DNA of 41,310 nucleotides from Murimonas intestini (GCF_024622195.1 NZ_JANKBI010000029.1:1-41310); one strand, 5' to 3'. Positions 24,866 to 33,677 are shown, counted from the first letter of the stretch. The notes: a model not told the origin generated them from the sequence alone. Program-made: numbers and translations.

Positions 24866-26182
24866 TTACTCACCATGCAGTTCTTTTAATTTTGTATCCA
24901 GGGTATTCATCCCTTCCTCAACTGATACGCTCCCCATGATCATCTGCTGCACAGTTGAATTTGCATACATACTGGTCAGGGACTGCCACTGCGGGTCAAG
25001 AGGCGGTATCAGGCAATCGTTAACCTCCTCCAGGAAAGGCTGCAGTTTATCATTATAATTTGCTCCTGCGTATTCAACAAAATCGTCAGTATACAGCATT
25101 CCACCTGCGGCATTGCAAAAAGCGCCTGCAATTGTAAGGCCTTCTACATCACTCGGTGTATTATAGAAATAGTCAAGGAATCTCCATGTCTCTTCCTTAT
25201 GCTCAGAGGCTTCCAGGATGTTAAATGTATTAGGATATCCCCTGTATGCAGTTTGTTCCGGTCCGTCAAAGAGAACTGCCGTGCCCCATTTACCTTCAAG
25301 CTCCGGTCCCTTCTCCTCTACAGAACCGGTCACCCATGCACCGTTTTGCATCATTGCCACTTCGCCGCTTACAAAAGCATTTGTCACTGCTTCCCAGTCA
25401 TAGTCCACGATACTTGCAGGTGATACCTTGTATTTTTGTACAAGGTCTGTCATAAGCTGAGTACCCTTGACTGCCGCCTCATCCGAAAGTTTAGAAATCC
25501 ATTCTCCATTTTCATACGCAGAGATCTCAGCCCCGCACATCTGCATGAAGTTTACCCAGTAATCAGAAGCATTTTCCGCCTGCACTGGCCACGCATAACC
25601 ATACTGGTCAATCACACCGTCACCATCAGTATCTTTTGTCAGGGCCTGCGCACATTCCAGAAATTCGTCCCAGGTTTTTGGCGGCTTTTCCGGATCCAGC
25701 CCGGCCTCCTCAAAAAGATCCTTTCTGTAAAAAAGTGCCCAGTTGCAGCCTTCCTGGGGAAGGCCATCAATCTTTCCGTCTTCGGTTGTTATCATTGCTT
25801 TTGCACTGGGAAGAAAACTATCAAGTGTTTCCTCCGAAACATATTCGCTTAAGTCCGCCAGCGCTCCTATTCCTCTGTATTCTGCCAGCATAGAGGTATT
25901 GCACATGATCAGGTCAGGTGCATTGCCGCTGACAATAGAAGTCATGATCTGTGAAGGTGCGTCTGTCCAGCTGCTTCGTGTCTCCACAATTTTTATATCA
26001 GGATTTTCAGCCTCAAAATCTGAAATTGCTTTTTCAAGTACTTCCAACTGTTCGGGAACCCAGGCCGTATGTAAAAATTGAAGTTCCACTGTATCTTCTG
26101 CTCTTACTTCCCGAGTAAAGCTGCTGAAGGTTCCTGCCACCATCACAACACTGAGAATCACGCTTAACATCTTTTTCTTCAT
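24866..26182 (-). CDS. Extracellular sugar-binding protein (ABC solute-binding, family 1)
   Basis: This 438-residue protein has a Sec signal peptide (MKKKMLSVILSVVMVAGTFS and a likely cut after VRA at about 28) and a family 1 solute-binding fold: AISDFEAENPDIKI, APDLIMCNTSMLAEYRGIGA, KTWDEFLECAQALTKDTDGD, WAVTN-like and GAWVTGSVEEKGP. Unlike most Gram-positive binding proteins it has no lipobox Cys, so as written it would be secreted and not tethered. The ligand cannot be told. It sits between a DHDPS/NAL-family lyase and two permeases. Confidence 0.88.
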   Translation of the reverse strand: MKKKMLSVILSVVMVAGTFSSFTREVRAEDTVELQFLHTAWVPEQLEVLEKAISDFEAENPDIKIVETRSSWTDAPSQIMTSIVSGNAPDLIMCNTSMLAEYRGIGALADLSEYVSEETLDSFLPSAKAMITTEDGKIDGLPQEGCNWALFYRKDLFEEAGLDPEKPPKTWDEFLECAQALTKDTDGDGVIDQYGYAWPVQAENASDYWVNFMQMCGAEISAYENGEWISKLSDEAAVKGTQLMTDLVQKYKVSPASIVDYDWEAVTNAFVSGEVAMMQNGAWVTGSVEEKGPELEGKWGTAVLFDGPEQTAYRGYPNTFNILEASEHKEETWRFLDYFYNTPSDVEGLTIAGAFCNAAGGMLYTDDFVEYAGANYNDKLQPFLEEVNDCLIPPLDPQWQSLTSMYANSTVQQMIMGSVSVEEGMNTLDTKLKELHGE

Positions 26183-26227
26183 TGAATAAATCCTCCTTCT
26201 ACTTATTTTATAGTTTTTGTTACCCCT

Positions 26228-27142
26228 CTATTTCATTCTCAGTTTCCACACAAGCTCTACCGCCTGACTGATCCACTGAGAACAAAATTCTTCACTCATA
26301 TTGTGCAGGCTGCGCTGGGGCTTTCCTGCACTTATCCCTACTATTTCGGATAAAATCCTGTAATTTTCAGGAAAAGCAACGGCATCCAGATGACGCACAA
26401 GCTGGATTATACGAAGCTGTATTTCTGTGGCATGCTTTAAATCAAGCTTTTTATAAGACTGCCATATATCAGCAGCAGCTTCATCCAGCATCCAGCACAG
26501 CGCTGACATGCACCCTGACGCTCCAATGGTAAGGCTTGGAAGAAAAACCGCATCCTGGCCGGTAAATACCATGAAATCCGGCCTTATTTCATTCACTATT
26601 CCCATCACCTTAGACAGGTACAGCATATCGCCGCTGCTGTCCTTCATGCCAATCACATTCGGCAGTCTCAGAAGTCTTTCCATATACTTCAGCGGAATCT
26701 CCGGCGAGCAGAATGGGATATTGTACAAAAAGATTTTCATTCCTGCCGGGGCCTGCCCGGATATGGTTTCATAGAAGCTCACTACATTTTCCGGAGTCTG
26801 AGGATAATAATACGGCGGACATATAATGCAATATGTATACCCCAGTACCTCCATATAGTTTAAAAGACCCAGTACTTTATGCTCAGTGGCCCCACTCGCT
26901 CCTCCGATAAGCACCTTATACCTTCCGGCCTCCTCCATTCCGATGCGCAATACTTCTTTATGCTGCTGCTGATCCATATAGACAAATTCTCCGGTTGAAC
27001 CACACAGAAGCAATCCAGCCGCTTTTGTCCCTGTACAATATTTAAGCTCCTGGCGCAGAGCCGTCTGATTCAGGTGTCCCTCCCTGTCAAAAGGAGTAAG
27101 AACAACCCCATAGGTGCCTGTTTCAATCTCTTTCCCCTGCAA
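26228..27142 (-). CDS. Dihydrodipicolinate synthase/N-acetylneuraminate lyase family aldolase
   Basis: This 304-residue TIM-barrel class I aldolase has the GSTGE pyruvate-carboxylate motif (about 48-52), Tyr140 in FLYNIP and the Schiff-base Lys167 in IGMKDSSGD. All catalytic landmarks of the DapA/NanA superfamily are present. The position at the head of a sugar-transport operon facing an IclR regulator argues for catabolic cleavage of a sugar acid (NanA, KDG or KdgD-like) rather than lysine biosynthesis. The exact substrate is inferred at best. Confidence 0.88.
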   Translation of the reverse strand: MQGKEIETGTYGVVLTPFDREGHLNQTALRQELKYCTGTKAAGLLLCGSTGEFVYMDQQQHKEVLRIGMEEAGRYKVLIGGASGATEHKVLGLLNYMEVLGYTYCIICPPYYYPQTPENVVSFYETISGQAPAGMKIFLYNIPFCSPEIPLKYMERLLRLPNVIGMKDSSGDMLYLSKVMGIVNEIRPDFMVFTGQDAVFLPSLTIGASGCMSALCWMLDEAAADIWQSYKKLDLKHATEIQLRIIQLVRHLDAVAFPENYRILSEIVGISAGKPQRSLHNMSEEFCSQWISQAVELVWKLRMK

Positions 27143-27162
27143 AGTCTCGCCTCCGTTGTTTA

Positions 27163-27178
27163 TATATATGAACGTTTT
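27163..27178. promoter_or_regulatory. Candidate IclR operator, aldolase side
   Basis: TATATATGAACGTTTT lies 21 bp upstream of the aldolase start and matches a second site near the IclR gene at 14 of 16 positions. It is a candidate binding site of the divergent regulator. Confidence 0.45.
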
Positions 27179-27330
27179 TTATATATCTGTACTTTGTTTA
27201 AATTGATGATAGCACAGAACCTCAGCACTGTCAATAATGGTATTTTTATTATATTTCATCATTGTTTTTTGTTTATTTTTTACTATGAAGTATCTTTTTG
27301 CTTGAATTTACCAAAAAATCATGTAAGATG

Positions 27331-27346
27331 TATATATGAATGCTTT
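27331..27346. promoter_or_regulatory. Candidate IclR operator, regulator side
   Basis: TATATATGAATGCTTT lies 44 bp upstream of the IclR start and repeats the site at 27163-27178 in the same orientation. The pair spans the divergent promoter region. Confidence 0.45.
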
Positions 27347-27389
27347 TCAGTTATACTTGTGCTATTAAGAAACCAGGGGGAATTTGATT

Positions 27390-28154
27390 ATGGAGCCAAA
27401 GAACCACCGTCTTTTACAATGCTCTTTAGAAATTATGAAATATATATCGGAACAGCCTAAAGGGGTATCCTTTAAAGAGATCTGTACAATTACAGACCTT
27501 CCCAAAAGCTCAGTACATAATCTGGTTCAGACAATGTGCAATATGGATTTTTTACAGAAGAAGGAAAACTATAACGAATACAGGATCGGTCTGAAATGTT
27601 TTGAGGTAGGTAACTCCTACCTCTCTACAAATCCTTTTTATTCCATAGCAAAAGAAATAGTAGAGAATGTATCCGCCCGCTGCAACCAAACTTCACACTT
27701 TGGTATCTTAGACGGACATGACACGATCTATCTCTACAAATTTGACAGCAACCAGCCTCTCCGCATTGCTTCCCACACAGGGAAGCGTATTCCCGCCCAT
27801 GCTACCGCCTTAGGCAAGGCCCTGCTGTCCGGTTTTACAAAAGCTGAGTTGCTGGAACTTTACAGGGATTACCCTCTGCAGCCCATGACAGAGTACACCA
27901 TCACCTCCCTGGATGAACTGTGCGCCCAAGTGGAGGAGGTACGCAGGACCCAGGCTGCCTATGAGTCCGAAGAGTCCTCCCCTTATGTACGCTGTATAGC
28001 AGTTCCAATCCACAACCGCATGGGAAAAGTCATAGCCGCTGTATCTGTATCTTTTCCAATTTACCAGACAGATATCAATCCAGGGGCTTACCGCGATATT
28101 TTATTTGAAGCAAAAAAACAATTAGAGGCGCCTTTGATGACTTTGGATATTTAG
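27390..28154 (+). CDS. IclR-family transcriptional regulator
   Basis: This 254-residue regulator has an N-terminal winged HTH (LEIMKYISEQPKGVSFKEIC, TDLPKSSVHNLVQTM) and the IclR effector domain (SHTGKRIPAHATALGKALLS, then CIAVPIHNRMGKVIAAVSVS). The ATG at 27390 with AGGGGG nine bases upstream is preferred to a TTG two codons earlier. It faces the aldolase/ABC-transporter operon across 247 bp, so it very likely controls that operon in response to a sugar acid or breakdown product. Confidence 0.9.
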   Translation: MEPKNHRLLQCSLEIMKYISEQPKGVSFKEICTITDLPKSSVHNLVQTMCNMDFLQKKENYNEYRIGLKCFEVGNSYLSTNPFYSIAKEIVENVSARCNQTSHFGILDGHDTIYLYKFDSNQPLRIASHTGKRIPAHATALGKALLSGFTKAELLELYRDYPLQPMTEYTITSLDELCAQVEEVRRTQAAYESEESSPYVRCIAVPIHNRMGKVIAAVSVSFPIYQTDINPGAYRDILFEAKKQLEAPLMTLDI

Positions 28155-28250
28155 AAATTTCTGAACCAGCCCTGCCATTCAGGAACGGCGGCAGGAAGGC
28201 TGTATTGCCGTAGAAATGGAATGTGGTCTTGCCATGTAACACACCATATA

Positions 28251-28293
28251 ACAATCCCGGAAACGCTCACTCTGTCAGCATTTCCGGGATTGT
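28251..28293. terminator. Bidirectional terminator-like hairpin
   Basis: Perfect 13-bp arms (ACAATCCCGGAAA at 28251-28263, its complement at 28281-28293) lie between the convergent IclR and hydrolase genes. Neither side carries a clear T-run, but the position fits a shared terminator. Confidence 0.5.
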
Positions 28294-28365
28294 AGGCTGT
28301 TAAAGGCCCAGCATGGATGTTGTTCACTTGGAATGTTATAGATGCGAAAGGAAAAGTGCATTGGC

Positions 28366-28857
28366 TTAATAAATAAACTCATTCAAACTAATTATTTTGC
28401 AGCCCTTACTTTCATAATAGCGCAGCATTTCATCAATTTTTCTTTTATCATAACTTGTAATACAATCTGATAAAACATTGACTCTATAATTTGCTTTACG
28501 CAGGTTGTAACAGGTGGATTTGACACAGGCAGCGGCGTCTGCTCCTGCTATGTAGAATTTGTTTATTTCATTTTTATTAATAAACTCTGCGTACTCCTGG
28601 CTGCTTAATGCATTTCCTTTGTACTTTGTGAATATATTTTTTGATACTATTTTCAAATCAGAAGCTAATTCAGACCCGCGCGTATTGGGTTTAAATGTCC
28701 TTGTACCGTCTGATAAATTTTCGTGTCTTATGTAAACAACAAACATATCATTTTCTACTGCCCAGTCTATGGATTTGTTTATATTATCAATTATTTCCTT
28801 GTAATTCTTTGTTATATCATTTTGAATATCTATTATTACTAATACTTTTTTCTGCAT
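28366..28857 (-). CDS. Isochorismatase-family cysteine hydrolase
   Basis: This 163-residue hydrolase has the family catalytic triad: Asp in IIDIQND (about residue 9), Lys in FTKYKGNAL and Cys in GADAAACVKSTCYNLRKANY. These enzymes act on amides or vinyl ethers such as nicotinamide or isochorismate; the substrate here is unknown. The ATG at 28857, seven bases after AGGAGG, is chosen over the longer open frame to 28998, whose extra 47 residues do not belong to the fold. It follows the WYL regulator gene by 70 bp. Confidence 0.88.
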   Translation of the reverse strand: MQKKVLVIIDIQNDITKNYKEIIDNINKSIDWAVENDMFVVYIRHENLSDGTRTFKPNTRGSELASDLKIVSKNIFTKYKGNALSSQEYAEFINKNEINKFYIAGADAAACVKSTCYNLRKANYRVNVLSDCITSYDKRKIDEMLRYYESKGCKIISLNEFIY

Positions 28858-28927
28858 AGCGGTTCCTCCTGATATTGTGATTTGGTTACCGCTATTATAA
28901 CTGATTATTAATGACAGCAGTATGTCA

Positions 28928-29851
28928 CTAATCTCTGTAAAGATTTTGAATCTGCAGTGCTTTTTCTTTAAGCATGTCAATAACTTCCTGAGGTTCAAGA
29001 ACTTTCACAGAATCACCAAAACCCAGGAGCATAGAAAACCATATTCTCTCGTTCTCTATTCCGCGTGTCTCTATGATAAAATCACCATTTTCATATTCTT
29101 CGACTACTTTTCCTTTCATATATTCCATTACAGGAACCCGGACTTCCGCTTTACACAATAATTTCATAGGAATATACCGGCGGGTATCATTGCTCCATTT
29201 CTTTTCCAGCAATTCCGGGACATTTCCATGTTCGCAGTTTATCGATTTATTTGTAACGTTTAAATACGTTATGCGGTTGAGTTTGAAGAATCGGTAATCA
29301 TTTTTTTCGGTACAATACGCCAACAGGTACCATGCGTACCAACGATAGTTCAGCGCCAGAGGTTCAACCCTCCTATGGCTTATTTGTCCTGTGCTGTCAG
29401 TATAATCAAACTCGACTATACTTTTTTTATGGATTGCTTCTTCGATTTCACGCACAAATTCAGGAATATTCCCTCCCTCTCTGACAACCCCAAAATCAAT
29501 GAATACCTTTTGTTCCTCATCTTTATAATGTCCTGCCGTCAGCAGCTTTTCCAGCGTTAAATTGATTTTTTTGTTGTCATAAGCCGAACACATACCCTTG
29601 AGTGCTGTGATAATAAAAAAATAATCTTCCATCGTGGTAATCTGCTTATTCAATTTAAAGGTGTCAAGTATTTCATATCCGCCTGACGCCCCTGTCGATG
29701 ATGATATAGGAATTCCGGCAATGGAGAGAGCACCTATATCGCGCACAATGGTCCGGACCGATACCTCAAACCGCTCTGCCAGTTCCTTTGCAGAAACTAC
29801 ATTTCGATTCAGCAGATACATTGTAATTCCGATTAGACGGTCTATTTTCAA
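28928..29851 (-). CDS. WYL-domain (YafY-type) transcriptional regulator
   Basis: This 307-residue protein has an N-terminal HTH_11-type winged helix (MKIDRLIGITMYLLNRNVVS, AKELAERFEVSVRTIVRDIG) and a central WYL-like domain (PLALNYRWYAWYLLAYCTEK, then DYRFFKLNRI). The start is a TTG with AAAGGGG upstream. WYL regulators respond to small ligands or nucleic acids. Lying directly upstream of the isochorismatase-like gene in the same direction, it may regulate that gene and itself. Confidence 0.88.
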   Translation of the reverse strand: MKIDRLIGITMYLLNRNVVSAKELAERFEVSVRTIVRDIGALSIAGIPISSSTGASGGYEILDTFKLNKQITTMEDYFFIITALKGMCSAYDNKKINLTLEKLLTAGHYKDEEQKVFIDFGVVREGGNIPEFVREIEEAIHKKSIVEFDYTDSTGQISHRRVEPLALNYRWYAWYLLAYCTEKNDYRFFKLNRITYLNVTNKSINCEHGNVPELLEKKWSNDTRRYIPMKLLCKAEVRVPVMEYMKGKVVEEYENGDFIIETRGIENERIWFSMLLGFGDSVKVLEPQEVIDMLKEKALQIQNLYRD

Positions 29852-29891
29852 GTATAATTATTCCCCTTTCTCATTTTATTAACTGTATATC

Positions 29892-29931
29892 ATGATGCTG
29901 GAGCCAAAAGGTCTTTTGACCCTGGCATCAT
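29892..29931. terminator. Nested hairpin after the 563-residue gene
   Basis: ATGATGC (29892-29898) pairs with GCATCAT (29925-29931) around an inner GGTC-TTTT-GACC stem (29910-29921). It ends two bases before the stop codon of the preceding gene. It may be a terminator or a dispersed palindromic element; the T-run is weak. Confidence 0.4.
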
Positions 29932-29932
29932 A

Positions 29933-31624
29933 TCACTGGTATTCTTTCATCTCGCTTTTAAATGCTCGATGTCTGGGGAATTTGGAGAGATACGTCTGTA
30001 TGCGGCATGCCTTTCCCGGCAGAATTCCTCTGGATTCCTCTGCCTCTCCCAACGCAGCCCCAAGCATTGCTGCTTTATTGTAACTCCCCCTATGTCCACC
30101 TGAGACAATAGCTTCCACTCTGGCATCAATGATTTTCTGCAGGTAAACTAAAATCGCCTTTTCCATATCCTCATCCACTTTTACCTGATCCAGCCATATT
30201 TTCGCCACAGATTCAAATGACGGTTCATTATACTTATTCTGATACTGTATTTTAGATTGTATATCGGCTAAAATTGCCTGCATTCCCGGCGGATAAACAC
30301 TTCCTTTATATATCAAAAAAAGCAGCAGCGGAACACCTGTGCCGATATATTCTCCTGTCCAGCCCAAGGCTTCTTTTTGTTTTTTACATTCACTCAAAAC
30401 CGCCCAGAAATTCTGTGAAAAAAATTGAATTATCAGATATTCTTTTTCTTCTATTATGTATTCATCTGTGTCTTTTGATTTATACCTCAAATAAATATCT
30501 GGCTTACGCCCTCTCTCCTTTACTTTTTTACAGGCACACTCCAGATAGTTTAGTGCATTATTTTTTTCTATCCCGGTAATCCCTTCACAAGTTATCATTC
30601 TAAGGTAATTCTCTGCTGATAACTCCGAATAAAACGCCTCTATACATGCATTTTTTACTTCTTCTTCATTTCCCAGTGCTCTTGCTCCTGCAGCCATCAG
30701 GCGGGCCGCACATCCGCGGATCTTCATTCTCCGCTCCATCAGTGACAATGCCGCCTTTCCCTCCTGATATAGCTTTTCCCAGTGTTGGGCATCATAATAT
30801 TTTTCCAGAATTTCAATAAATAATTTAGGATGCTCATTTGCACTTTTTTTTGCTTCATCTAAAAGTCCATCCTCACCGTAGCGGTATAAAACTGCTTCTT
30901 TCAACAGTCTGGATGTCCACCTCTCTTGATGGCCACGAAGATATGTGATCCATAGTTCCATAAAGGTATCAAACTGTTCCAAGGGCTCAATCCCCACTGC
31001 CATTATCTCATCCAGTTTTATTTCCCTAAACATTTCCCTTGTAAAATATTCATAGAGTTTTTGGGGCCTCGCCTTCATCTCCGTCACTTGATACGTGGAA
31101 TATAAAGTTAAAAGTGCGATCCTCTTAAGATCCAATGTAACAATATTCTCCTGGACCAGTTCTTCTACCGACAGATCTACGGAATCCCCGCCACTCTGGT
31201 CATCTGCTGTAAAGTTCAGACTCCCCAAATTCCAATATATAGCGGCAGCAGTTTTATAGTCCTTGTCAAAAACACACTGCTCAGCTAATTGATAAAACTG
31301 TTTTAGCTGCACACCTATTCCATTAGGATCCTCATACTCATACACCCAGTCATTATCCCAGTAATATTCCCCATACTCTTCATACCCGCAGCAGGAAAGA
31401 ACCAGTTCTTCCTGCTCCTCGATCTTTTTGCACCAGTCAATTACAGCTTTCAGTTCCTCCTTATGGGATAAACGCTTCTTTTTCTCGAACTGTTTAAGAA
31501 ATTCTTCACGCCTCTCCTCCTCTATTGTTCTGGCGTAATTCTTCAGCCATTCCTTGATCTCTGATTCCGACCGAAAATTATCAATCTTCTGTTCTACTGC
31601 CTGCATAAATAGTTTAAACTCCAT
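29933..31624 (-). CDS. Large helical-repeat protein of unknown function
   Basis: This 563-residue soluble protein has no signal peptide or membrane helix. I do not recognise its family. It starts with a charged helical region (EIKEWLKNYARTIEEERREE), has an acidic aromatic stretch (YEEYGEYYWDNDWVYEYEDP) and then many helix pairs that resemble a TPR or HEAT-like solenoid. It ends with a conserved-looking tail (HRGSYNKAAMLGAALGEAEE and SKFPRHRAFKSEM) similar in style to the tail of some Firmicute SWIM zinc-finger-associated proteins. The ATG at 31624 is chosen for its GAGGGGG site. It borders the decaying region on its right. Confidence 0.6.
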   Translation of the reverse strand: MEFKLFMQAVEQKIDNFRSESEIKEWLKNYARTIEEERREEFLKQFEKKKRLSHKEELKAVIDWCKKIEEQEELVLSCCGYEEYGEYYWDNDWVYEYEDPNGIGVQLKQFYQLAEQCVFDKDYKTAAAIYWNLGSLNFTADDQSGGDSVDLSVEELVQENIVTLDLKRIALLTLYSTYQVTEMKARPQKLYEYFTREMFREIKLDEIMAVGIEPLEQFDTFMELWITYLRGHQERWTSRLLKEAVLYRYGEDGLLDEAKKSANEHPKLFIEILEKYYDAQHWEKLYQEGKAALSLMERRMKIRGCAARLMAAGARALGNEEEVKNACIEAFYSELSAENYLRMITCEGITGIEKNNALNYLECACKKVKERGRKPDIYLRYKSKDTDEYIIEEKEYLIIQFFSQNFWAVLSECKKQKEALGWTGEYIGTGVPLLLFLIYKGSVYPPGMQAILADIQSKIQYQNKYNEPSFESVAKIWLDQVKVDEDMEKAILVYLQKIIDARVEAIVSGGHRGSYNKAAMLGAALGEAEESRGILPGKACRIQTYLSKFPRHRAFKSEMKEYQ

Positions 31625-31655
31625 GTAAATCCCCCTCTTTTTCGGCATGAGCCTA

Positions 31656-31825
31656 TCACATGCGCTCATAGTATTTTATTGGTTTTATCCGCGTTTTATT
31701 TTTTAAAGCTCCGTTATTACAATGGAGCTGCATAACCTTTTCAGCTCCAGAAACAATATCGTTCTTTTCATGTATCAATTTCCCGATATCTACACTAATT
31801 CCATTTTGTTGTTATCTTTTTCCAT
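31656..31825 (-). pseudogene. Possible frameshifted small reading frame
   Basis: From an ATG at 31825, codons give MEKDNNKMELV and then a stop; one base of shift lets the frame go on as DIGKLIHEKNDIVSGAEKVM and QLHCNNGALKNKTRIKPIKY to a TGA at 31656. Like its neighbours it can be repaired by one added base. No family is recognised, and a chance pairing cannot be ruled out. Confidence 0.3.
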
Positions 31826-31838
31826 ATGGACATATGCA

Positions 31839-32449
31839 TTAACCCTGCAAAATTTTCTCTCTGTATTCCTCTATCCTTTTTATCAGCTTTTCAATATGTA
31901 TTCTATTAAAATCCGTTGTATCTATAACAATATGAGGGCCATTCGCCACAAAACTATCCATTCCTCTATCAGTAATCCCATTCACAAAAGCTTCATATGA
32001 AATACATTTAACATCTCTATTCGGAAATTTTTCAGGATAGCTGTCATTTACAACATGACCACGATGTCTGTCCAGGCTATTATTTCTCTCTGCAAAACGC
32101 TGGTATATGTCGCCATAATTTCCCGTCAATGTTACAGTAATAGCTGTATAAGTATATTTCTCAAGAATTTTTAGCAGAGGTGCTTTTGATATTTTTTCAA
32201 AATTATTTTCTAAATAAATGGCTGTTTATTTTTCATTAGCTGTTCTGCCATATAGTACATAATATTCATACTGGCAATACCTAATTTAACCTTTTCTTTT
32301 CTGCAATGAAATCCTATATCATCATACATTAACTCTTTAATTTTATCCTTTGAAATTGCCGGAATTCCAAAATACTCCGATAAAAACGCTGCCATTGTAC
32401 TCTTCCCTGCGGCAGGAATCCCGGTAATTAGTATACAATACATTTTCAA
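31839..32449 (-). pseudogene. P-loop kinase-like gene broken by one-base frameshift
   Basis: Codons from 32449 give a P-loop (ILITGIPAAGKSTMAAFLSE) and run to QPFI and a TAG. In the next frame the protein continues at once as ENNFEKISKAPLLKILEKYT and then NYGDIYQRFAERN, DRHRGHVVNDSYPEKFPNRD, to a stop at 31839. Adding one base between ATT and TAG near 32211 restores a protein of about 203 residues of the small AAA/zeta-like kinase type that phosphorylates a small substrate. As it stands the gene cannot make a full product. Confidence 0.85.
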
Positions 32450-32480
32450 ATTTCCACCTCTATTTCAATGTGATTAATTC

Positions 32481-32626
32481 CTATTGTCCTTTACTCTCTA
32501 ATTCCCACAAGTCTCTTCTGGCACAATCCGAAGACACTTGATATATAGCTCGAATTTCAGACACCATAATTCTTCCTGTCTCATTTCTCTTTTCACAATA
32601 TCTCTTTGTCTTTCTTCCCTAAACAT
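32481..32626 (-). pseudogene. DeoR-type HTH fragment with frameshift
   Basis: An ATG at 32626 gives MFREERQRDIVK, which matches the opening of DeoR-family regulators (EERQ..I). After a frame change the sequence continues RNETGRIMVSEIRAIYQVSS and DCARRDLWELESKGQ, the DeoR helix-turn-helix with its RRDL.ELE.KG ending, then a stop at 32481. The effector domain is absent. This is a scrap of a regulator gene, not a working gene. Confidence 0.6.
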
Positions 32627-32635
32627 AATTTTTCA

Positions 32636-32764
32636 TTATCTCACACAAATCTTTATTTTAATTTGTTCTACCCTCTTTCCTACAGCTTCTGTATTATCCT
32701 CTGCGATATAATCCCGAGTTGCTTTCAAATCAGCCACTACAAAATGATTAATCCTTAGTTTCAT
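32636..32764 (-). pseudogene. Truncated ParE/RelE-type toxin
   Basis: The ATG at 32764 overlaps the end of the antitoxin gene, the usual layout. Its 42 codons read MKLRINHFVVADLKATRDYI and AEDNTEAVGKRVEQI, matching the first helices of ParE/RelE toxins, then IKIKICVR and a stop. The toxin needs about 95-100 residues, and the missing C-terminal half holds the active face. It is dead, which fits with the defective antitoxin. Confidence 0.75.
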
Positions 32765-33019
32765 CAAGCGTCTCCATTGCTGATTTTAGTTCATCAAGGC
32801 TCATCCACCCTTTTTCATCTGCAACCGCTTCTTCTGCCTCCTGCAATTTAACTAACAGCTTTTTCTCTGCTCTGTCTTTTTCATAATCCTCAATGTCTAG
32901 AACTACAAATCTTCCTCTGCCATTTTTGGTTAAAAAAACCGGCTCTCCTGCCCGACAATTTTTGAAAACTTCATTATAATTTCTCAAATCAGATACTGGT
33001 AAAATACTAGGCTTATCAT
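32748..33019 (-). pseudogene. Phd/YefM-type antitoxin with frameshift after start
   Basis: The main frame reads KPSILPVSDLRNYNEVFKNC, then GEPVFLTKNGRGRFVVLDIE and a C-terminal acidic helix, a typical Phd/YefM antitoxin of about 88 residues. The only ATG with a ribosome site (AAGGAG, ATG at 33019) is one base out of frame; one extra base after it would give a normal M-x-KPSILPVSDL start. A shorter product from a TTG at 32987 is possible but would lose part of the DNA-binding end. The TGTACA-core operator lies just upstream. Confidence 0.7.
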
Positions 33020-33038
33020 CAACTCCTTCTCTGATGTT

Positions 33039-33071
33039 ATTTCATTGTTCATCTGTATTGTACAATGAAAT
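33039..33071. promoter_or_regulatory. Toxin-antitoxin operator with TGTACA core
   Basis: A 10-bp-arm dyad (ATTTCATTGT / ACAATGAAAT) encloses the perfect palindrome ATTGTACAAT at 33057-33066. TGTACA is the known core of YefM/Phd-type operators. It lies 20-50 bp upstream of the antitoxin start. Confidence 0.65.
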
Positions 33072-33268
33072 GCTATGAAATTAAACTTAAAATTTTACAG
33101 CATTTCTGTCTCTCACGAAAACTTGGTTTTTATCTACATTAGAGTTAATATAAAATTTCACAATATGTAAGAGTTATATTATATTCATAGAAAAAAGCGG
33201 TGGCAGATGACAAAAAACATAATTATAAATTTAATAATAAAATATATGTGTTTTGAGCTACTAAAAGA

Positions 33269-33550
33269 ATGAGTCAACAAGAACTTGACGACCTCGCAGG
33301 TGTATCACAGCAAACGATTATACAGCTTGAAAGAAACAGATACAATCCGAGTCTGGAAAATTTTGGTAAATCCAGTATTGTAGCTTTAATATGGCTTGTT
33401 GTCATTATAAATGTGATAGCTAAGTTCACAGGAGGCGGATCATTTGGTATAATAGAATATCTACAGTATACCAATACATTACAATGGGTCTATACTTCTA
33501 CAATTATAGTAAAAATTCCATCGGTGTTTGTTGTTAGAAAATTAGAGTAA
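33269..33550 (+). pseudogene. XRE HTH fused to membrane-protein tail (deletion relic)
   Basis: The first 31 residues (MSQQELDDLAGVSQQTIIQL, ERNRYNPSLE) are the core of a small XRE regulator. Its first helix is missing in frame, although GAGCTACTAAAAGA just upstream reads as ELLK in another frame. From residue 32 the sequence turns into a hydrophobic stretch (SSIVALIWLVVIINVIAKF) that no XRE protein has. An internal deletion between an XRE gene and a following membrane-protein gene, like the intact pair at 6605-7266, explains this best. Confidence 0.6.
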
Positions 33551-33677
33551 AAGATGAAATTTATAAAATGTCGTAAAAATAAAATACCGGGAATTGCCCC
33601 AGAGGGCTTTTCGGGGTTCTGTCCATTACTCGAACTCCCTAGGTTATTAACTTATTTGTTAATTATATGGTATTTTT

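Noticed and set aside
31839..32449. Two separate small genes, a 79-residue P-loop protein and a 96-residue protein
   Set aside because: The sequence between them reads as the missing middle of one kinase in a shifted frame, so they are halves of one broken gene.
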